From assembly GCA_934589155.1 (NCBI GenBank), contig CAKTNP010000022.1:1-31265 (forward strand): DNA of 31,265 bases. The letters are read 5' to 3'. The notes beneath the pieces were generated by a model. The model saw only the letters and a list, made by a program, of their open reading frames with translations, ran no database searches and had not been told where the DNA came from. The DNA is from an uncultured Oscillospiraceae bacterium (GTDB lineage: Bacteria > Bacillota > Clostridia > Oscillospirales > Oscillospiraceae). Shown piece by piece: positions 1 through 7,800 of the stretch (its first letter is position 1; every line of letters starts with the position of its first letter). A program made the translations under genes and the position numbers.

Positions 1-96
1 CACATCAAAAAACAACTTACATAAATTGTCCAAAGGTGCTTTGTCTTTCGCGTTATTCAATTTACAAGATGCACCGCACTCTCAAGTGCGTTTCGA

Positions 97-125
97 ATTA
101 TAGCATATCGCAAGCAACTTGTCAA
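97..125 (-). promoter_or_regulatory. Consensus sigma-A promoter, proximal of a tandem pair
   Basis: On the minus strand TTGACA (120-125) and TATAAT (97-102) are separated by exactly 17 bases, and a TG precedes the -10 by one base (extended -10). Transcription would start near position 90 and leave the window at base 1. A 6-bp hairpin (CGCACT/AGTGCG, 75-90) lies at the start of the transcript. No ORF begins in the 90-base leader, and two perfect promoters in tandem are typical of rRNA operons, so an rRNA operon just outside the window is inferred. Confidence 0.85.
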
Positions 126-184
126 GAGGTTTTTTGAATTTTTTCAAATCTCACTTGCAGGCGGCTTTCCGCGACAGCTTTTGC

Positions 185-213
185 ATTATAACCCAGGCTG
201 TCGTGTTTGTCAA
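185..213 (-). promoter_or_regulatory. Consensus sigma-A promoter, distal of a tandem pair
   Basis: On the minus strand TTGACA (208-213) and TATAAT (185-190) are 17 bases apart. It lies 88 bases upstream of the second perfect promoter and points the same way, out of the left edge. Both hexamers and both spacers match the sigma-A consensus without mismatch, so the pair should be very strong. Confidence 0.85.
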
Positions 214-301
214 CCCCCTTTTTACATTTTTTGCTAGCGGATTTTACAATATGAAAATGAAGTGACTTCCCCCGTCTGTCAGGCCCCAGCCGTTCCCTCT
301 C

Positions 302-331
302 TTGACAGCGGATCAATCTCTCTGGTATATT
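302..331 (+). promoter_or_regulatory. Sigma-A promoter for the small membrane-protein gene
   Basis: TTGACA (302-307) and TATATT (326-331) are separated by 18 bases, about 50 bases before the start codon of the following gene. It diverges from the tandem leftward promoters. Confidence 0.7.
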
Positions 332-385
332 CGAGGCATGCTCCATATCAGGGCCTTCGTTGCCCGCCAGTTTCGGGAGGGATTC

Positions 386-679
386 ATGAAAATGCTCAGA
401 TTTTTCTTTGGGGCATCGCTGATCTGCATCATCCTCGCTTTTTCCCTGCTGCTTCTTTTCAAGACGTTTCACATCTCCGGTCCTGTCCCCGCCTATACGA
501 CAGCAGCCCTTGCTTTCATCGGCGGTTTCACACTAATTATCTCCAGTCTGCGTCTTCTTTCTCCCGAGTCCCGCGGTCCGGAGGCAGACAAGCTGCTTTT
601 TGATCTGCCCGAGTTTCTAGTCCTGCGACTTGTATTCATGGTGTTGCCTGTTTTCCTATTGATCGGCAAACATCTCTAA
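386..679 (+). CDS. Small hydrophobic membrane protein, unknown function
   Basis: This 97-residue protein is not one I recognise. It has a hydrophobic N-terminal segment (about residues 3-25, rich in F, L, I), a second around residues 35-54, and a third near the C-terminus (about 77-93), so it is probably an integral membrane protein with two or three helices. The start at 386 follows a GGGAGGG sequence (375-381); an in-frame ATG at 392 has better spacing and is an alternative. Upstream in-frame ATGs at 302 and 338 are not preceded by a ribosome binding site, and the first coincides with the -35 element. The gene has its own promoter and ends at a terminator shared with hpf, so it is probably monocistronic. 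Confidence 0.6.
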   Translation: MKMLRFFFGASLICIILAFSLLLLFKTFHISGPVPAYTTAALAFIGGFTLIISSLRLLSPESRGPEADKLLFDLPEFLVLRLVFMVLPVFLLIGKHL

Positions 680-695
680 GAATCGATTCGACACA

Positions 696-724
696 AAAAG
701 GCGGCCCCGAAGGGCCGCCTTTTC
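696..724. terminator. Bidirectional terminator between the small membrane gene and hpf
   Basis: AAAAGGCGGCCC, loop CGAA, GGGCCGCCTTTT: a GC-rich stem with A and T tracts on both sides, placed between two convergent genes that end at 679 and 736. Confidence 0.9.
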
Positions 725-735
725 TCGCTTCATGC

Positions 736-1278
736 TTATTCTGCGTCTTCGATGAGACCATAGCCGCCGTCGTTTCGTTTGTACACCACCGCAAAGGCAC
801 CGTTGGAATCCTCATCCCGAAAGGCGAAGAAGCTGTGTTCCAGCAGATTCATCTGCAGGATAGCTTCCTCACGGGTCATGGGCTTCATGGGGAAACGCTT
901 GGACCGGACGATCTCAAATTCCTTCTCCTCCGGCTCCTCCTGCACAAAGGTGGAGGCTTCGGACGCTGTGCGGACAAAAGCGTCCTGCCGCAGACGCCGG
1001 GCCAGCCGGGTCTTATTCCGGCGGATCTGTCCCTCAATGGTGGCCACCGCCGCGTCAATAGAGGCGAACATATCCGAGGTGCTTTCCTTGGCACGGAACC
1101 ATGTATTGGCGGCATGGACCGTCAACTCCACATTGTTCCGGTTCTTTTCTACAGAAAAAGCGACAAGTGCCTCCGCATCCTCCCGGAAATAGCGATCCAG
1201 CTTGGTCACTTTCTTTTCTGCATAATCGATCACATTCTGAGGAAGACTGAGCTTCTTTTCGCTGAACTGAAATTTCAT
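736..1278 (-). CDS. hpf: Long-form ribosome hibernation promoting factor
   Basis: The 180-residue product has the S30AE / sigma-54 modulation domain at residues 1-100 (begins MKFQFSEKKLSLPQNV) and the C-terminal dimerisation domain of long HPF at about residues 120-178 (FPMKPMTREEAILQM...). In this family the N-terminal domain binds the 30S decoding centre in stationary phase and the C-terminal domain pairs two ribosomes into inactive 100S dimers. The start at 1278 is chosen over the longer frame to 1323 because AAAGGAG lies eight bases upstream and the family begins at this Met. It has its own promoter (1325-1352) and a strong terminator, so it is a single-gene unit. Confidence 0.95.
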   Translation of the reverse strand: MKFQFSEKKLSLPQNVIDYAEKKVTKLDRYFREDAEALVAFSVEKNRNNVELTVHAANTWFRAKESTSDMFASIDAAVATIEGQIRRNKTRLARRLRQDAFVRTASEASTFVQEEPEEKEFEIVRSKRFPMKPMTREEAILQMNLLEHSFFAFRDEDSNGAFAVVYKRNDGGYGLIEDAE

Positions 1279-1324
1279 AGTTGCCGCTCCTTTCTTTCGT
1301 CCGGGTCTCCCCGGTTCTACCATA

Positions 1325-1352
1325 ACTATACCATGATTTTACAATACGACAA
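1325..1352 (-). promoter_or_regulatory. Probable promoter of hpf
   Basis: Minus strand TTGTCG (1347-1352) and TATAGT (1325-1330), 16-base spacer, about 50 bases before the hpf start. The -35 hexamer overlaps the upstream gene's terminator hairpin. Confidence 0.5.
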
Positions 1353-1380
1353 GAGGCGGAGGGTCAACCCTCCGCCTCTT
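1351..1380 (-). terminator. Hairpin at the end of the DUF4364 gene
   Basis: A perfect 14-base inverted repeat (AAGAGGCGGAGGGT / ACCCTCCGCCTCTT) spans the stop codon of the DUF4364 gene; the last codons form one arm. The T tract after it is poor, so it may work as a terminator or as an mRNA 3' end stabiliser. Confidence 0.65.
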
Positions 1381-1897
1381 CCAGCAGATCCGACATAATG
1401 AGATTGTAAAACAGCTCCGCGTTCTTCTGGAACGCCTTTGTCAGCTCCCGGGCCTGGTGCTCGTTAGGGCTGGTCAGCTGCAGGGTCATCAGATTCCCCA
1501 TTTCATCGTCCAGCCGCAGCACGGCGACGCTGGAACCGTTCTCCCCGTCCCGGATCTCCGTGCGGACGAAGGCGCTGCGCTTTCGATCCCGGTTGTAGGC
1601 CTCCACCGCAGCCTGGGCCTTGGTCTTTACCGTATATGCAATGGAATCCTCCGTCACGCTGCCGTCTCTGCGGCCCTTTTCCGTGATGGTATAGGTCTGG
1701 CCGTCGGAACAGGCCAGGTGTCCGGATCGCACCATTTCATCCATGGCGGTGCAGACGTCAAAATAGCTGACGCAGTCGTCCTGGTAGCAAAGCTCATACG
1801 TCTCCAGCATGGTCAGCGGGTAATCCACCCGGGCCAGCACAAAAAGGACCAGGATCTTTACATCCATCATACCATGAATAAAACCGTATCGCTGCAT
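1364..1897 (-). CDS. DUF4364 family protein
   Basis: The 177-residue product begins MQRYGFIHGMMDVKILVLFV and matches the DUF4364 family, which clostridia commonly carry. The N-terminal part (residues 9-80) looks like a winged-helix: helices around DVKILVLFVLARV and LTMLETYELC, then a Met/Val-rich segment (YFDVCTAMDEMVRSGHL) and a strand pair (YTITEKGRR). A DNA-binding or regulatory role is therefore plausible but unproven. The ATG at 1897 is preferred because GGGAGGGG ends six bases upstream; an in-frame ATG at 1903 directly abuts that sequence. A clean promoter lies only about 25 bases upstream, giving a very short leader. Confidence 0.8.
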   Translation of the reverse strand: MQRYGFIHGMMDVKILVLFVLARVDYPLTMLETYELCYQDDCVSYFDVCTAMDEMVRSGHLACSDGQTYTITEKGRRDGSVTEDSIAYTVKTKAQAAVEAYNRDRKRSAFVRTEIRDGENGSSVAVLRLDDEMGNLMTLQLTSPNEHQARELTKAFQKNAELFYNLIMSDLLEEAEG

Positions 1898-1924
1898 CGG
1901 CATCCCCTCCCGGCATTTTTCTCC

Positions 1925-1953
1925 ATTATACTCGAACCCGGGCCAAAATACAA
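1925..1953 (-). promoter_or_regulatory. Sigma-A promoter of the DUF4364 gene
   Basis: Minus strand TTGTAT (1948-1953) and TATAAT (1925-1930), spacer 17 bases. The start codon is at 1897, so the 5' leader is only about 20 bases. Confidence 0.7.
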
Positions 1954-2006
1954 GGGCGGAACATTCCCCGGGCCCACGGCATATTCTGGGAGGAAAGGGT
2001 GATGCT

Positions 2007-2807
2007 ATGGAACCACGCTTTGCCTTCGTCGGCGGGGACCGGCGGATGGAATACGCCAAGGAGCTGCTGGAGGCCCAGGGCTATGAGATCACCACGGAGA
2101 GTGACCCCAACGTGACCCACCTGGTCCTGCCCTGGCCGGCGCTGGGCTCCCCGGGCCGGATCCACCTGGGGCCCACGGTCAATGAGGTCCAGGTCTTTGC
2201 GGCAGGCAGGACCGTGCTGGCGGGAAATCCCGGGGTACAGGGAGAATATCTGTTTGAAAAGGCCGCAAATCTTCTGGACTATGCCCGGGATGAACGTCTC
2301 CTTTCCGGCAACGCCGAGATCACGGCGGAAGGGGCCGTCGCCCTGGCTATGGAGCGGCTCCCCGTGACCCTGGCCGAGTGTCCCGTTCTCGTCATCGGCT
2401 GGGGGCGGATCGGTCAGCTCCTGGCCCGGAAATTGGACGCTCTGGGCGCCCGGGTCACCGTGTCCGCCCGCCGGGACAGGGATCGAGGGCTTATCGACGC
2501 CCTGGGGTACCGGCCCGAGGAGACCGGAGTCTTTCGCCTGGGACTGTCCGACTATCGGGTGATCTTCAACACGGTACCGGCCCCGGTCATTTCTCCGAAC
2601 CAGGCCTCCCAGATCCCGGACCGGTGCCTGTATCTGGAGCTGGCCTCCCAGCCCGGCCTGGATCCCGGAGGACTGGGACCGGATCAATACATTTCCGGCC
2701 TAGGCCTGCCGGGCAAATACGCTCCGGAGACTGCCGGGATCCTGCTGGGCCGGGCCATTCTGCGGCTGGTCCGTCAGGAATGTCAAAAAAAGGAGGCAGG
2801 ATCATGA
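2007..2807 (+). CDS. dpaA: Dipicolinate synthase subunit A
   Basis: The 266-residue product opens with FAFVGGDRRMEY (residues 6-17), characteristic of DpaA/SpoVFA. It carries a Rossmann nucleotide-binding loop, LVIGWGRIGQLLA (about 128-140, GxGxxG at 131-136). Together with DpaB it oxidises dihydrodipicolinate, taken from lysine synthesis, to dipicolinic acid, which is loaded into the spore core. It acts in the mother cell late in sporulation. A GGGAGGAAAGGG stretch lies just upstream of the ATG at 2007. Its TGA overlaps the dpaB ATG (ATGA at 2804-2807), so the two are translationally coupled. In Bacillus the pair is sigma-K dependent; I could not identify a convincing sigma-K promoter here. 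Confidence 0.95.
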   Translation: MEPRFAFVGGDRRMEYAKELLEAQGYEITTESDPNVTHLVLPWPALGSPGRIHLGPTVNEVQVFAAGRTVLAGNPGVQGEYLFEKAANLLDYARDERLLSGNAEITAEGAVALAMERLPVTLAECPVLVIGWGRIGQLLARKLDALGARVTVSARRDRDRGLIDALGYRPEETGVFRLGLSDYRVIFNTVPAPVISPNQASQIPDRCLYLELASQPGLDPGGLGPDQYISGLGLPGKYAPETAGILLGRAILRLVRQECQKKEAGS

Positions 2808-3379
2808 CCATCGGCTTTGCGCTGTGCGGCTCCTTTTGCACCTATGGAAAAGCTTTTCCCGCCATGGAGGCGGTGAAGGACCGATTTCAGAATGTAATCC
2901 CCATTTTCTCCGGGGCCTCCGGCTCCGTGGATTCCCGTTTCGGCGCCGCCGTCGACCATCTGGCCCGGGCGGAGGCCATCTGCGGCCGGGAGCCTATCCT
3001 GGCTCTGGCCCAGGCGGAGCCCATCGGGCCCAAAAAGCTGCTGGACGCTCTGGTGATCGCACCCTGCACCGGCAACACCCTGGCCAAGCTGGCCTGCGGC
3101 ATCGCGGACGGCCCCGTGACCATGGCGGCCAAGAGCCACCTGCGGAACGGCCGCCCCGTCCTGCTGGCGGTATCCACCAACGACGGCCTGGGGGCGGCGG
3201 CGGAGAACATCGGGCGGCTCCTGGCAAGAAAGCACATCTTCTTTGTCCCCTTCGGCCAGGACGATCCCCATGGCAAGCCCACCAGCCTGGTGGCGGACTT
3301 TGGCAGGATCGTTCCTGCTTTGGAGCAGGCCCTGGAGGGGATCCAGATCCAGCCCCTGGTCCTGGGGCCCCGGGCATAG
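2804..3379 (+). CDS. dpaB: Dipicolinate synthase subunit B
   Basis: The 191-residue protein belongs to the flavoprotein (HFCD-type) family and starts MTIGFALCGSFCTYGKAF, the usual opening of SpoVFB/DpaB. Around residues 80-100 it has ALVIAPCTGNTLAKLACGI, the nucleotide-loop segment of that family. It partners with the DpaA product encoded immediately upstream, with a four-base start/stop overlap, to form dipicolinate synthase. AAAAAAAGGAGG precedes the ATG. Transcription ends at the strong hairpin at 3416-3460. This pair is the clearest evidence that the organism forms endospores. Confidence 0.95.
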   Translation: MTIGFALCGSFCTYGKAFPAMEAVKDRFQNVIPIFSGASGSVDSRFGAAVDHLARAEAICGREPILALAQAEPIGPKKLLDALVIAPCTGNTLAKLACGIADGPVTMAAKSHLRNGRPVLLAVSTNDGLGAAAENIGRLLARKHIFFVPFGQDDPHGKPTSLVADFGRIVPALEQALEGIQIQPLVLGPRA

Positions 3380-3415
3380 AAAAAGCGCCCTCCGGCGCCG
3401 CAAATCACAGATATG

Positions 3416-3460
3416 AAATAACCCCCGGCATCGTCTCTCACGCGATACCGGGGGTTATTT
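3416..3460. terminator. Strong bidirectional terminator after dpaB
   Basis: AAATAACCCCCGGCATCG and CGATACCGGGGGTTATTT form a long stem with an eight to nine base loop. A/T runs on both ends allow it to stop dpaAB from the left and the candidate small RNA (minus strand) from the right. Confidence 0.85.
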
Positions 3461-3667
3461 CGCTGGCTGGATGGGATCGATCATTGGTTAACCTCACTTT
3501 CTACAGGATCTGACGCCGCGATAAATCATGCTCCGAAGTACTCTTGATCCGACTGCACACATCTTTCATTCATCTCATAAGCGAGGGGCTTGCGGGGTTT
3601 GGTTCTTACGGGTATCTATCTTCAGCGGCGTCTGGGGCTCTTGGAACGTTCGGAGCCTCACAGGGGT

Positions 3668-3693
3668 CTTCTCAGTACATTGGACTCACCCTT
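3668..3693 (-). repeat. 26-base direct repeat, copy 2 in the candidate small RNA
   Basis: It matches the copy at 3715-3740 at 23 of 26 positions, with an exact 47-base period. The shared core on the minus strand is AAGGGTGA-TCCAATGTACT. Confidence 0.8.
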
Positions 3694-3714
3694 CATGTTG
3701 AATTTGGGGGCCGG

Positions 3715-3740
3715 TTTCTTAGTACATTGGAATCACCCTT
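3715..3740 (-). repeat. 26-base direct repeat, copy 1 at the predicted RNA 5' end
   Basis: Differs from the copy at 3668-3693 at only three positions. It starts within a few bases of the predicted transcription start, so it would form the 5' end of the RNA. Confidence 0.8.
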
Positions 3741-3749
3741 TCTGGCTAT

Positions 3750-3778
3750 AATATAGCATGGGGCAGGCCCTTCGGCAA
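3750..3778 (-). promoter_or_regulatory. Promoter of the candidate small RNA
   Basis: Minus strand TTGCCG (3773-3778) and TATATT (3750-3755), spacer 17 bases, with a TG one base before the -10. Directly upstream is a 7-base inverted repeat, GCAATTT/AAATTGC (3782-3800), which could be a regulator site. Confidence 0.5.
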
Positions 3779-4022
3779 GACGCAATTTTGTACAAATTGC
3801 AGCATCTCAAATTGTATCTACCGCAGAATTTTGGCTAATTTGCCCTCCTGTGCTTGTATTTTCATCTTATACATGATAAAATAAAAATGTTGGGCCACAG
3901 TGCGCTCTCTGAATCCTATGATAAAAAATCCCTGTTCTGTTGGAAAGCCAACAGACTTTCGTCCCACGCTCGGATATACTGCATCTATAAAATTGCGGCA
4001 ATGCCGAAAGGAGCCCCTACCA

Positions 4023-4355
4023 ATGAGCGGATCCATGAGAAACATTTCCAAAGCGGAGATCCTGACCCTGAAGGACCAGGTGGAATACCAGCAGGGCCAG
4101 GTCGTCAGCAAGACCCTGGCGCAGAACAACGCCGTCAGCATCACCCTGTTTTCCTTTGACAAGGACGAGGAGATCAGCACCCACGCCGCCGGCGGAGACG
4201 CCTTTGTGACCTGTCTGGACGGTGTAGGCCGGATCACCATTGACGGCCAGCCCCATGTGCTTCACGAAGGGGAATCCATCGTCATGCCCGCCGGTCATCC
4301 CCATGCGGTCTATGGCCAGGAGCAATTCAAGATGCTGCTGGTCGTGGTATTCTGA
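4023..4355 (+). CDS. Small single-domain cupin protein
   Basis: The 110-residue protein is a single beta-barrel cupin. Motif 1 is degenerate (ISTHAAGGDAFVTCLDG, about residues 50-66, one His visible) and motif 2 is MPAGHPHAVYG (about 89-99), with histidines that could hold a metal. Small cupins of this kind bind a metal or small ligand; the substrate cannot be read from the sequence. The start at 4023 has AAAGGAG nine bases upstream (4007-4013). The earlier in-frame ATG at 3900 lacks a site and would add an unconserved-looking tail. The leader contains a 7-bp hairpin (CTGTTGG/CCAACAG, 3937-3954). The stop overlaps the next start (TGATG), so the two genes are coupled. Confidence 0.8.
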   Translation: MSGSMRNISKAEILTLKDQVEYQQGQVVSKTLAQNNAVSITLFSFDKDEEISTHAAGGDAFVTCLDGVGRITIDGQPHVLHEGESIVMPAGHPHAVYGQEQFKMLLVVVF

Positions 4356-4780
4356 TGCAGCTTTCCTTCCGTGAAGCGGCCGCAGGCCCCCTGCTCCCGG
4401 CCCTGATCGGTCTCAGCCGGGCGGCGGACGCCAGCGCCCGGGAACCGGACGAGGCGGTATTCTCCCTCCTGCGGGAGGGCCTTGCCCAAGGAGATGTCCC
4501 GGAGGCTTCCTGCCTTCTTGCCCGGATCCGTACGGAAAAAGCCCGGCTGATCCCGGGCTGCGCGGCCTGCGCCAGCCCCTGCGGCCGGACGGCAGACCCC
4601 ACGCCGGAGGAATTGTGCTCCGATGATGCGGAGGTCCTGGACCGAAAAGGCCGGATCCTGGTGCTTGCCGGGGCGGCGGCCTCCCGTGCCCCGGGCCTTA
4701 CTCTCCTGCGGGCAGTGTTCGCTCTAGGAGAACACTGGACCCCGGAACAGCTGGATCAATTGATCCAAGAGCTTTCATGA
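4355..4780 (+). CDS. Uncharacterised protein with a CxxCxxxC motif, coupled to the cupin
   Basis: I do not recognise this 141-residue protein. Residues 1-65 are predicted helical (LLPALIGLSRAADASAREPDEAVF...). A compact cysteine motif, CAACASPCGRTADP (about residues 69-82), could bind a metal or an iron-sulfur cluster, with one further Cys nearby (EELCSDD). The C-terminal part (about 95-141) returns to helices. Its ATG overlaps the cupin stop codon, so the two proteins are made together in similar amounts and may form a complex or share a metal. A rho-independent terminator follows at once. Confidence 0.65.
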   Translation: MQLSFREAAAGPLLPALIGLSRAADASAREPDEAVFSLLREGLAQGDVPEASCLLARIRTEKARLIPGCAACASPCGRTADPTPEELCSDDAEVLDRKGRILVLAGAAASRAPGLTLLRAVFALGEHWTPEQLDQLIQELS

Positions 4781-4784
4781 GCAA

Positions 4785-4814
4785 AGCCACCAGCCATGCC
4801 GGTGGCTCTTTTTT
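4785..4814 (+). terminator. Terminator of the cupin operon
   Basis: AGCCACC (4785-4791) and GGTGGCT (4801-4807) form a stem with a nine-base loop, followed by CTTTTTT. Confidence 0.85.
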
Positions 4815-4820
4815 CGTGAA

Positions 4821-4858
4821 AAGGGTAGGCCCTCCGATAATTCGGAGGGCCTACCCTT
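4821..4858 (-). terminator. Hairpin at the end of the helicase-nuclease gene
   Basis: A perfect 16-base inverted repeat (4821-4836 and 4843-4858) with loop ATAATT. It abuts and includes the end of the gene's stop codon, and is followed on the minus strand by TTTT. Confidence 0.75.
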
Positions 4859-7800
4859 TATTCTGATAGTACCCATTTCCCGCCGGTGCCCTTGGACACC
4901 CGGCCCAGGCTGAGGGCACGATTCAGGGCGGCGCAGATCATGGCCTCCACCTGGGTCCCCATGCGGGTATAGCCCAGGAGCTTGGTCGCCTCTCGGATCA
5001 GATCCTCCTCCGACAGGCTCACCTGGTCCGAAAGGACCCGGCACAGGGCGTTGACCCCCTCTTCCAGGGGCACGTCCTTGGCCTCCCGTTTGCCGTCTCC
5101 CTGACCGCTGGCCCGAAAGCCTCTGTACGCCTCAGGATCCTGCTCCGGGGCCCAATAGACCCGGATCTCCTCCTGCTCCGTCTGGGGCAAATGCAACCCC
5201 AACAGGATCTGTCCGAACTTCTCCTGAACCCGAGCCCCGGCCCGGGTCAGGCTAAAACACTGGGTCAGCCGCCGCAGGAGCAGGGGCTCCGTAATGGGCG
5301 CCTCCCGGTCCAGGATCTTTCGCACTGTCCACCGGAGTTTTTCGTCATAAGCCCCTCCGGCCAGTTCCTCCGACGGGACCTTCAGCTGGGGCAATCTGGC
5401 TGCCTGGTAGAGCTCCGCTCCCGGCTCTGCCCTGTCCACCCGGATGGCCGAAGCCAGCGGTGGCTTTTCCGTTTCCGGGGCCCGGGGTTCGGGCTTATCC
5501 TGCACCGGGGGCTCCTGCTCTGCTTTCCGGGCCTTGGCCTCTGCCACGGCCTTTCTCACCCGGTCCAGCTCCTTTTCTCGGTTATCCCACCAGTCCATAG
5601 TCCACACCCGGAGGATGCTCCAGCCCAGGCCCTCCAGCACAGAGAGCTGGGCCAACTCCCGGTCTCGGGTGGTCTTGGCGGTGCCATAACTGTCGCCGTC
5701 CAGCAGGATACCAAGCAAGTATTCTTCCGGGTTCTCGGGATCTACCACACCGATGTCGATCCGGTAAGCCGAGTGACCCACGGGCCGGTCAGTCTGGAGC
5801 CCCGCCGCCTCCAGGTCTCGGCAGATCGCTTCGGCCACGGCCTGCCGCCGGATCCCCGCCTGGCGCAGACTTTCCTCGCTCTGGGCCAGGGGCTTTCCGG
5901 AGGCATATTCCAAAAAGCGCTTCAGCTCCGCCACGCCCCGGGCTCCGGTCTTGCTGAGGTCGATCTGATCCGGGGTCAGGGTGGAAAACACCACCATTTC
6001 ACATCGGGCCCGGGACACGGCCACGTTCAGCCGCCGCCAGCCGCCGTCTCGGTTCAGGGGGCCGAAATTCATGTACACCTTCCCCGTCTCGTCGGGGCCG
6101 TAGCCCACGGAAAACAGGATCACGTCCCGTTCGTCGCCCTGGACATTTTCCAGGTTTTTGATGAATACCGGTTCCTGTCCCTCATAGGCCCACCGCTCCA
6201 GCTCCGGATCCGTCAGGCAGGCATCATTCAACAGGTCATCGATCAGGTTCTGCTGGGAAATGTTGAAGGTCACCACGCCGACGCTTCGTTTCCGGTCCTT
6301 GGGGTCATGGCAGCGTCGCTTCAATTCCGCCACGATAGCCTCCGCCTCAGCCCGGTTCTGCCGGGTCTTGCCCCGGGAAAACACCCCGTCCACGGGAACC
6401 AGATTCACCTTGGAGGCCCGGTCGTTCACCGAGGGGAAGGTATAGAGCTTGCTGTCATAGAACTCCGTATTGCTGAAGGCAATGAGGCTCTCATGCCGGG
6501 ACCGGTAGTGCCACAAAAGATGGGTCTGCGGCATATTCAGGGCCAGGCAGTCGTCCAGAATACTTTCCAGGTCCTCCAGGTCCAGGTTCTCCTCGTCCAC
6601 ACCGTTGGTAGCGAAGAAGGAGGTCGGCGGCATCTGCTTGGGGTCGCCCACGATCACTGCGTTTTCGCCCCGGGCCAGGGCGCCTACGGCTTTGCTGGTA
6701 GGCAGCTGGGAGGCCTCGTCAAATACCACCAGGTCAAAGGGCTTCCGGTTGGGGTCCAGATACTGGGCCGCGGAAATGGGGCTCATAAGCATACAGGGGC
6801 ACAGCCGCGGCAGCAGCTCCGGCAGCTGCTCAAAGAGCCTGCGAATGCTGACCCCCCGGCCGCCGCTGCGGATGGCCCGCTGCAGGATCCCCAGCTCAGA
6901 GCTCTGGGCCCCCTCCTTCGTAAAGTTGGGAACCCGGGCGGCCAGGCGGCAGTAGATCTCCCGCCGGGTCAGGTCCGTAAGCCGCCGGTCCGTTTCCTTG
7001 AACTGGCGGATCTTCTCGTTGAACACGGCGCCAGAGAAATTCCCAAGCTCCGGTGCGGCGTCAATGGCCGCCATGGCCAGGGCCCCGCTGACGGCCTTTT
7101 CAAAGGCGGGCAGCAGCTGCTCCCGGTCCATTCCGGCCTCGCAGGCCCGGACCAGGGCATCCAGCCCCAGGTCTCGGACCTCATGGGCCGCGGCGTTCCA
7201 GGTGATCCATTCCTTCAGGCCGTTTTGCTCCGTCCGCAGAGCCCGGCACAGATCCCCCTCCGCAGAGAACCAATCGGCCCCCTCCGCCGGGGCGACTTCC
7301 AGCAGTGCATACAGTGCTCCCCTGTTTTCTTCCAATTTTTCCCAGCCCCTGCACCAGGCCGTCAGAGTCGGATCCAGACTCCGGTTCCCGCCGAAGCTCC
7401 GACACAGCTCCTGGGCATCCAACTCCCGCAGTCTGTCCCAGCTGTTCCGGGCCTCCCGGGCCAGGGCGGCAATACCGCTCCAATCCGTATCCCGGCCCCG
7501 GTCCAGGTCTCCCAGGCTGCCGCCGGTCTCCGCCAATAGCCGCCGGGCGGCGGCCTGTTCCGTCTGATATTGGGTCAAAAGGGTCAGGTCCTGGCCCATA
7601 GCATCCCTGTCCACGGTACCCAGAGCATCGGCACTTAGGGCCTTGGCCAACTTGTTCTGTCCCAGAGCCTTGGCCAGAACCCACTTCTTCTCGGTTTCCT
7701 TCCATTGGGTCAGGAGCGCACGTCCGTCCCGGTCCAGGAAGCCTTCCCGCCACCGAGTCAGAAGCTCGCTTCTTCCCTGCTCGGCGGCAAGGGCGTGGGC

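Larger units (their letters stand above)
3461..3743 (-). ncRNA. Candidate structured small RNA, about 280-330 nt, unknown family
   Basis: This stretch has no convincing gene in any frame. On the minus strand it has a promoter (3750-3778) with predicted start near 3743 and runs to the strong hairpin terminator at 3416-3460, so a complete transcription unit of about 300 bases is visible. The first 75 bases carry two near-identical 26-base elements (see repeats at 3668-3693 and 3715-3740). Downstream is a hairpin (GGCTC/GAGCC around a GAACGTTC palindrome, about 3632-3655). It lacks the tmRNA CCA end and the RNase P and SRP signature sequences I know. A 6S RNA or an unlisted clostridial RNA family are alternatives. 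Confidence 0.45.

Noticed and set aside
1961..2006. Possible sigma-K promoter before dpaA (AC ... CATATTCT)
   Set aside because: The match to the sigma-K consensus is partial and could occur by chance. Regulation of dpaA by sigma-K is expected from Bacillus but not shown here.
3461..3743. tmRNA, RNase P RNA or SRP RNA as identity of the candidate RNA
   Set aside because: The tmRNA CCA end with resume codon, the RNase P GAGGAAAGTCC core and the SRP GGAAGCAGC-like Alu/S domain were looked for and not found.
3544..3756. 70-codon plus-strand ORF in the gene-free stretch
   Set aside because: No ribosome binding site, unlikely composition, and it spans the repeated element and the opposite promoter; the RNA gene reading explains the region better.
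5191..7539. Long plus-strand open frame of 782 codons
   Set aside because: It lies entirely antisense to the helicase-nuclease gene, is Pro/Gly/Gln/Arg-rich without domain signatures, and follows from GC-rich codon bias.
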